A stretch of 64,000 nt of DNA from Bimastos eiseni (taxonomy: Eukaryota; Annelida; Clitellata; Crassiclitellata; Lumbricidae): positions 3,692,116-3,756,115 of the forward strand of contig OY365814.1 in the NCBI GenBank assembly GCA_959347315.1. The letters run 5' to 3'. Under the pieces are notes generated by a model. That model was not told the origin of the DNA. It saw only the letters and a program-made list of their open reading frames with translations, and ran no database searches. Position 1 is the stretch's first letter. Each line of letters starts with the position of its first letter. A program made the position numbers and the translations under genes. Below are positions 57,779-64,000 of the stretch, piece by piece.

Positions 57779-58252
57779 GTCAGTCACTCGTGTAGGCTCT
57801 AGCAGTTACAGTCAACCCACATTCTAGGGATGCCTTGAGTGGTCAGTAGTTGGCCAATCAAAGTAGTTTGTTCTAGGATAGGCCAGTTTCCTCTTTGGCT
57901 GAGGAAACTCACTTATAAGCTACAGCACTGTTAGGAACTTGGCAGTCTGACTTCCGAAGAACTCTAACTATCTTGTCAGGCTCGTCAACTCGTATCATCT
58001 TAGGGTTTGGACATTATCATCTCACCCATACTCGCATTAGTAAGTACATGTAATAGTTATGTATTAGTCACAATCATTATATATATATTATTATTATTAC
58101 CTCTTCTTCTCTGTATTTAATAAAGATAGTTTGTATCTGAACTATCATGTGTCTACTCTTCATGTGTAGCTAGTTTCCCCTAGCATAATCTACTCGTCAA
58201 CATCTGATATAATAGTAGAGCTAGTCTAAGTAGAACCTTCAGCGTTCTTACA
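57779..58252 (+). repeat. 5' LTR of a Ty3/gypsy element
   Basis: The right end is TTCTTACA at 58252, followed by TGG (58253), the usual start of a tRNA primer-binding site. It holds a TATAAG box near 57913 and AATAAA at 58119-58124. The left end (TGTCAGTC) is a guess, because the 3' LTR is outside the window. Confidence 0.5.
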
Positions 58253-59439
58253 TGGTGGAGAACTACAACGAACCGTACCTTTCTTTCACGGTTTTATACA
58301 CTTCCCCTATCTAATCTTAGCTTAATTGTACCAGCACAGTTCTATGTGTCCATCGTAATCACTCCCCCATAGCCATCGCGATCACCATTTTTTTAATTTC
58401 GCACTCATATCGCACCGTTCATCGTTTTCACCGCTAATTGATTAGTCTTTATCAGTTTTTCTCTTATCAATCATCACCTCACAACAGGCGTTTCGTATTA
58501 TTAATCCGTCGCGTGATTTCACCGCCTCGCAAAGTTCGTTCAACGTTCATCAGAAGTTTCACAACTTCTCACCACCAGACGAACGGTCTCATCCATCAAT
58601 CTACAGCTAGTTACGCTACTTCCAATCACCCTCTCGAGTTCCTTCCGCACACCACGGACAGCCGGACCTCACGGACGGACGTCTCATCGCCTTTTCCGAT
58701 ACCTGGGCGTTCAGTTCATCACTTACAACGTTAGGTAAGTCTAAATTTATTCTTCATCCCTACACGCATACAAACACAAATTCTTGTGCACAGCCTCACA
58801 TTCAAACACTACTTGCTTACCAGTTTCATTGACTATATTACTCCTATATTGCATAACTATGTCCTCTCAACACGTCACCTACATTCACTCATTTCCTCTG
58901 GCATAAGTTATTTTGATTTTCACTCGTGGCTGATCACTCTGATCGTTTTTACTCTCCGCCGGCGATAACCATCGCTCGATGAGACAACTTATTTAGCGCC
59001 AGACAGCACCAGCCACGATAGATTCTCGCTAACTTCACAGATTCCTTGATTACTCATCAATCACATAAATCCAGTCACACTTCCATACACACATATACAC
59101 ATACACGTACACCATACCACACTTTATATTGCGCCTCACTATTAGAGAACCGTGTGGGTTCGTTTCGTCCTTTAACATCGAGTTCATTTGCCACACAACT
59201 CTCTCCTGCATCTGCTAGGTATTCCGCCTAGATAGCTATAAAATAACTACTATACGTGAGAACACAGCCCATTGTCGTTGCCCTCACCCTTGCTAAGCCT
59301 TGAGACTGACACAGACAGTGCCAGTAGACAGGAACATTTTCGTGTACAAGGGACTCTCATTGTTTGTTTCACATTTAACGAGTTTCACACTAGTTTTACG
59401 GTTGGCAATCCATTAGACTACTAACTTCTATAACGCACA
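58253..59439 (+). other. Leader of the LTR element
   Basis: Untranslated region between the primer site and gag. It has a perfect splice-donor-like TTAG|GTAAGT near 58735 and many short frames without domain features. Confidence 0.45.
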
Positions 59440-62127
59440 ATGGCCCACCAATCCCCAACAAAGATTCTCTTCGATCCCAGTCGACTTGTACGTTCCTATG
59501 GAGGACCTAGTCATAACACAAGAAGCAAGCTTCAGTCAATAGTTGGTCCATCATCTGTCGAAGTTAACTTACAATCATCTGCACCCCGCCCACCACGCCG
59601 CCTTGATCATCCATCTCGTTTAGATTCACCTCTTGAAGAATTCATGTCTAGGACCCCTCCGCACATTTCGCCCAGAGAGGGAAGGCCTGATCATGATTTA
59701 CACACCACAGGAGGTCGGTTAGCCTCACACCCTACGACCATCCATTACTAGCTATTTTTTCGCCCACACCCCCGTCTGTTCATTATGACCTGCAACAGAT
59801 TCCCTTCGTTACCTCCCCACAACACACAACTGACCAAATTCCCGACCACTCCGTACCCCCTCGACCTTCACAGCAGAAACTATCAGAGCCCGACATATCT
59901 GCCTGGAATGTACCCACAGCTGTTCACGAACCGCCGACATCCCCAACACCGGGTGAACCATCAATTATAACAGCAGTGGAATGCCGCATTGATGCATCGC
60001 CATCCCCTATTCATTATCTCTCTTTACCGACCAACGTTCAGTCGAACATGCCTAATTCTATCGTGGACCACAATCCACCGATCGTCCTTCCAGCGGAATC
60101 CCGATTCTCCCGACCGCTGGCACCAATTTCAGATTGTGGCCAACATATTAATTTGCAGAACCGCAAGGAACTCCAACGCAGCCCTTCCCCTCCACCCATC
60201 ACAACCGGCGTTACCGACTCACACTCAGATAACCGATCTCATCTAATGCGGACCACAGATGTCGGTCCATCACTTAATCCCTTTTACCCATCACCATCTT
60301 CAAACACCGTCGCCTTCCGCGAAACTCATCAGCGACCATCAGCACCATCCTATCCCGTCCCCCAACAGGCACCCACACATGTGGACTCCACTAATCCTGG
60401 GACGATGCAGTTGGAACTTAGCAACTACTCACAAACATACGACCATCACCCTCCACACCCTTCTTTAAGCGAATCGCTATGGCAACCGTCTAGCAACAGA
60501 ACTTGTCCATCAATAGAGAAGGAACAGGGTCCCATGCGGACATACCATCAACCCGCATACCCCACTACGGTCCCTCAGCCACATACATTGGATCCCTACG
60601 TCATATCGTCATCACAACCACCAGCCGTCGGTTATCGTTCATCAGTAGTACAGTCAAGGAGTCCCCAGTCCAGTCAACCACTACCTGATTATATAGCGCC
60701 CTTACGACATACACAGTCGTTTCAACACGACATACAGCGTGTAGGGGACTATTATCCAACGCCATCGTTGAATCCCCAAATAGTGTACGAACACGGTGGT
60801 TCAGTCATGGGGGGTAACTTCCACCCACCGCTGCCACACGATCTGCACCATTCAGAAGAACAGTTTACAGTGCCTCCGTTGGCACAGCAAGTCGTAGGCG
60901 CAAGTTACTACGTGATAAAGGGGGACAAGAACATCCTTCATCCACCAAATCCTACGAAAGTAGCTACCACTTACCCCATTGCACACACAATTGATGCGAA
61001 CAGGGACGCCCCTCCGCCACCTCACACGTCACAGGTGACGGATACTCCCACACTCACCGCAAGTGGGGACCCTCCCACCCTTCCAACACCGCACATCACT
61101 AGACGCCATGTTGTCAAGTCTGGCCTTTTCCTCCCTTCCCCCTTCGAGGGACTTAAGGATGAATGCCCGCGTTCGTTCCTAAGGTCGTTCAAGTTATGGT
61201 GTCGTTTTCAAGACTTAGACACTCAAACTTAGACACGCATTTGCGCTTTCCCTACGGGGCAATGCCGCATCGTGGTATGCCACGTTGGATCGCAATAGTT
61301 TCACTACTTTCGAACAGCTGGCAGAGTTATTCATTAAACGTTTCACTCTTTACCAAAAACAGTGAAAAGTGACAGCTGATTTGTGGAACTCCCATCAGCG
61401 CGAGGACGAGACCGCAGCAGATTTTATTACACGTTTGCTAGCAAAGGCAGAAACGCTGCACCTGGATAAAGATCATACGTACATGATCCTTCTTAACGGG
61501 CTATCCCCGACCGTGCGACATGCGATTTTACAACGCGGATCGAAATCAGTTGAGGACATTCTCGAAGCGGCTTCGATTTGTGAGATTGCACTCGGGCCAG
61601 ACCCTCAAAACTCTTCACAGATTGCACACACCTTAAAACATATACAAGACAAATTGGAGGCAATCACTACGCCTCAGGTGGCAGCAGTCAGACCACCCCA
61701 ACGCGACAAACACGTGTCCTTTGACATACAACCAACTGAGCAAGCATACCGCTCATTTGGTCGTCATTCTAGGGAAACGTCACCATCACCCGTACATTCG
61801 ACCTACACACCTTACCACCCACAAGAACACCAACAACCCCCAATACAACAATACAGTAGGCTAACAACTCAGCAACAACGCTACCCACAGCCAACTTACC
61901 AACCATTCGATAGATCACCGCCACAGCAACGTTATAATACTCATACAGCACAACAACCTGAATTCACAGACAATACCCCCAGACAACGATTCCGCGACAC
62001 TTGTCCCAACTGTGGAGCCGCACATAGGAGAGGCGACTGTCCCGCTTTCGGGATGCAGTGCACTTCATGCAACAGAGTAAACCACATCGCTAAAATGTGT
62101 CGTTCCGGAAGACGACCTTCCATATAG
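59440..62127 (+). CDS. Ty3/gypsy gag polyprotein, frameshifted
   Basis: Starts MAHQSPTKILFDPSRLVR at 59440. It is a long Pro/Ser/His-rich N-terminal region, then a capsid-like Retrotrans_gag region (NAASWYATLDRNSFTTFEQL, FIKRFTLYQ, REDETAADFITRLL, ILLNGLSPTVRHAIL). Two zinc knuckles end it: CPNCGAAHRRGDC and CTSCNRVNHIAKMC. Frame changes lie near 59751 (T6 run) and 61216, with a TGA at 61363-61365. The frame closes with TAG at 62125-62127. Gag would form the particle shell; this copy needs at least two repairs, unless some breaks are sequencing errors in homopolymers. Confidence 0.8.
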
Positions 62128-62353
62128 CAATTACCGCAACACCCGTCACCTTCTTCGACGGACTTACATAGTAAACCACACCAGGCCATCAAACAACAAC
62201 GTCATAGTCGCGTAACAACGACGACAACACCATCAATCTCTTATTCATCATCATCAGTATCATCACCACAACAACAACAACTACAACAACAACCACGACA
62301 ACAACAGCTACAACAGCAACAGCAACAACAGCAACAACGACAACAACAACGAA

Positions 62354-62384
<31 letters not shown>

Positions 62385-63045
62385 GCTCCTCCCACAGCAA
62401 CCACAGCCACAACAACCACGACGTCGAAAACGAGTACGAACGCAACAACTCGAACGGGTATTCGAACGCGACCAGCGACAACATCATTGCCCTTCATCAT
62501 CAACGAACAAAGCCGTACCATCATCATCATCGACCTTAACCACACACGACTATAATCATCACTCCGACCTCCGTAACCAATACAACACATCATCGCCACG
62601 ATCAAACACGAACACAACGGTGATTCCAGCCGCACAATCAACGATGTTAACCACGTCGACAACCCCAACTACAACAGCGATACCAACTGTTCAATCAACT
62701 CCGTCATCATCACCATCCACTTCCACAGCAGCAGTGTTACCACCGGCGATAACAATACCGTTACCACTGTCATCAGCATCAACGACATCATTCACATTCG
62801 CAACACCAACATTATCATCACCACCACCATCAAAAGCGGTAGTCGTCAAAGCTACACGCCCAACATCGCAAGCCACACATAACCACTCACGACAAACACA
62901 CTTGAACATACGCGGACAAAACCATCGTTTTGTCTCGCACACGCCTCCACTTTCATCCACAACATCGTCGTCGACTCGAGTACGTTTATTCGAGGACAGA
63001 CAGCACAACTTGGCATCTTTTTTCTGCATCACACGCAAGCTGTGA
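62128..63045 (+). other. In-frame extension after the gag stop, Gln/Ser/Thr-rich
   Basis: Directly after the TAG, the same frame stays open for 305 codons. It contains a CAA/CAG-rich tract (about 62265-62420, poly-Gln with Arg/Lys) and a Ser/Thr/Pro region, closing at TGA 63043-63045. The first codons after the TAG are CAA TTA. It could be a readthrough extension or simply repeat-expanded spacer. Confidence 0.4.
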
Positions 63046-64000
63046 TTAATTATCGTAATCGTACTGTCACGTTTTTCAATGACCTTTTGACGGTTGGCTT
63101 GTGTCTCAAACACGAGAAACCCATAGGAGCAATTTTGCATTTGCGATCTTCAATTTCTGTAGCACCGCGCAGCGTACTTCTAGCGCCGGTCCACATTCCC
63201 CCACATTTTCAAGGTCAAGCCGCGATAATTCAACCGTTACAGATAGCGCCTGACCAGACCTTTCTAGTGGCTAACATATTAGTACAACCTAGTAACTGTG
63301 TCTCGATCATTAACATACTTAACCCCACGAACACCACCGTGACCTTGCCCAAGAGATTCCCCATCGCTTTCATACAACTCGCAGACGCCAGCTCACTACA
63401 GTCTCCGATTACTACACCACCCACGAAATCTTCTCCTCTTACGCCACTGGCTGCTACAATTGACCAGTCAGCTCGCGACAAAATTCTACAAGAGATTGGA
63501 CTCCAGATCGATGCAGATAAGCTCACCTCCGATCAATTCCATCAGCTTTCCGCCACGCTCTTCGAACACAGAGACCTTTTCACCACTGACGTTTCCAAAT
63601 TACCTGGAACAGACATTATTTGTCACCACATCGAGACCACCGGCAAACCAGCCATGCAGCGTCCTTATCGCCATTCTCCAGCAGCTAGGGTTGAAATCGA
63701 AAGACAAACAGAAGAAATGGTTAGGTGTGGAATCGTCAGTCCTAGTGACACCCCTTGGAACGCTCCAGTGATACTCGTGGCCAAGATAAATGACCTTTGC
63801 CCTCGTTTCGTCATTGACTATCGGCGGCTTAATGCTCAAACGACCTCCACTACGTATCCCCTACCGACCTTAGACACTATTCTGGATCAAATGGCAGACA
63901 GCCACCCAGAATATTATAGTGCCATCGACTTGAAAAGTGGTTACCATCAAATCTTCCTTGACGAAGAATCACGACGGAAAACCGGTTTTGTCACGGCATC
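62882..64000 (+). CDS. Ty3/gypsy pro-pol, 5' part (continues past window)
   Basis: This frame, -1 relative to gag, is open from about 62882 to the window end. Its start carries the C-terminal half of a retropepsin-like protease (AQLGIFFLHHTQAVINYRNR). A linker follows, then reverse transcriptase: PYRHSPAARVEIERQTEEM, GIVSPSDTPWNAPVILV, FVIDYRRLNAQT and YYSAIDLKSGYHQI (palm motif A). The protease active-site D-T/S-G is not visible, so that domain may be damaged. RT similarity is clearly Ty3/gypsy. RNase H and integrase should lie beyond 64000. Confidence 0.88.

Noticed and set aside
59046..59231. Short frames in the LTR leader
   Set aside because: His/Thr-rich low complexity, no conservation evidence; taken as untranslated leader.
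62189..62668. 159-codon minus-strand frame rich in Val
   Set aside because: Antisense shadow of the CAA-rich tract of the LTR element.
63018..63024. T TTT TTC slippery heptamer just before the end of the gag extension, leading into the pol frame
   Set aside because: Protease-like sequence (QLGIFFL) is already in the pol frame upstream of it, so a programmed shift there would cut the protease. Probably incidental, or a homopolymer error.

Overview
The window is animal nuclear DNA. It has spliced exons with GT-AG (and one GC-AG) junctions and consistent phase, no operons, and a dense mix of Polinton/Maverick elements, LINEs, a Ty3/gypsy LTR element, TIR transposons, microsatellites and minisatellites. 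Frequent TAGGCCTA-type words and a gene joining a TKL kinase with CARD-like exons fit a marine invertebrate, perhaps an echinoderm or hemichordate. That placement is inference only.

Layout. (1) 1-11291: a composite, rearranged Polinton (adintovirus-like) with fiber-like, integrase, zinc-ribbon/PLA2-like, packaging ATPase, penton-like, core protein, protease and PolB genes. An inverted partial copy follows at 9540-11291. (2) 12588-16436: three exons of the C-lobe of a TKL kinase, with phases that chain exactly. (3) 16437-28277: intron or intergenic DNA with a fold-back repeat, a TA-flanked TIR element, a minisatellite-bearing TIR element and a 2 kb triplet-repeat tract. (4) 28278-39145: two CARD exons, an alpha/beta (TRADD-N-like) exon with a decayed upstream duplicate, and a linker exon, interrupted by LINE fragments and nested DNA transposons. 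(5) 40688-48345: a second decayed Polinton that also keeps remnants of the hexon-like capsid gene. (6) 48346-57600: a local duplication with a LINE in it, an F-box-like exon, another CARD-like exon, and a 1170 bp hAT-like element with a perfect 8 bp target duplication. (7) About 57779 to the window end: a Ty3/gypsy element (5' LTR, leader, broken gag, pro-pol) running off the edge.

How it works together. On the plus strand, exons at 12588, 13226, 16368, 28278, 30632, 37774, 39062, 52743 and 55555 may form one or more innate-immune signalling genes: kinase C-lobe, CARD, CARD, TRADD-N-like, linker, F-box-like, CARD. Almost all internal junctions are phase 1, which suits exon shuffling. The kinase N-lobe is not in the window, so the gene probably starts upstream of coordinate 1 with the Polinton composite in an intron. 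Both Polintons share one plan: integrase and PLA2-like genes leftward; ATPase, penton, core and capsid genes rightward; fiber, protease and PolB leftward from the other end. AT-rich TATATAAA/TTTAAA boxes abut many of their start codons. All Polinton copies carry stops, frameshifts or deletions, so they are fossils. No tRNA, rRNA or CRISPR was found.
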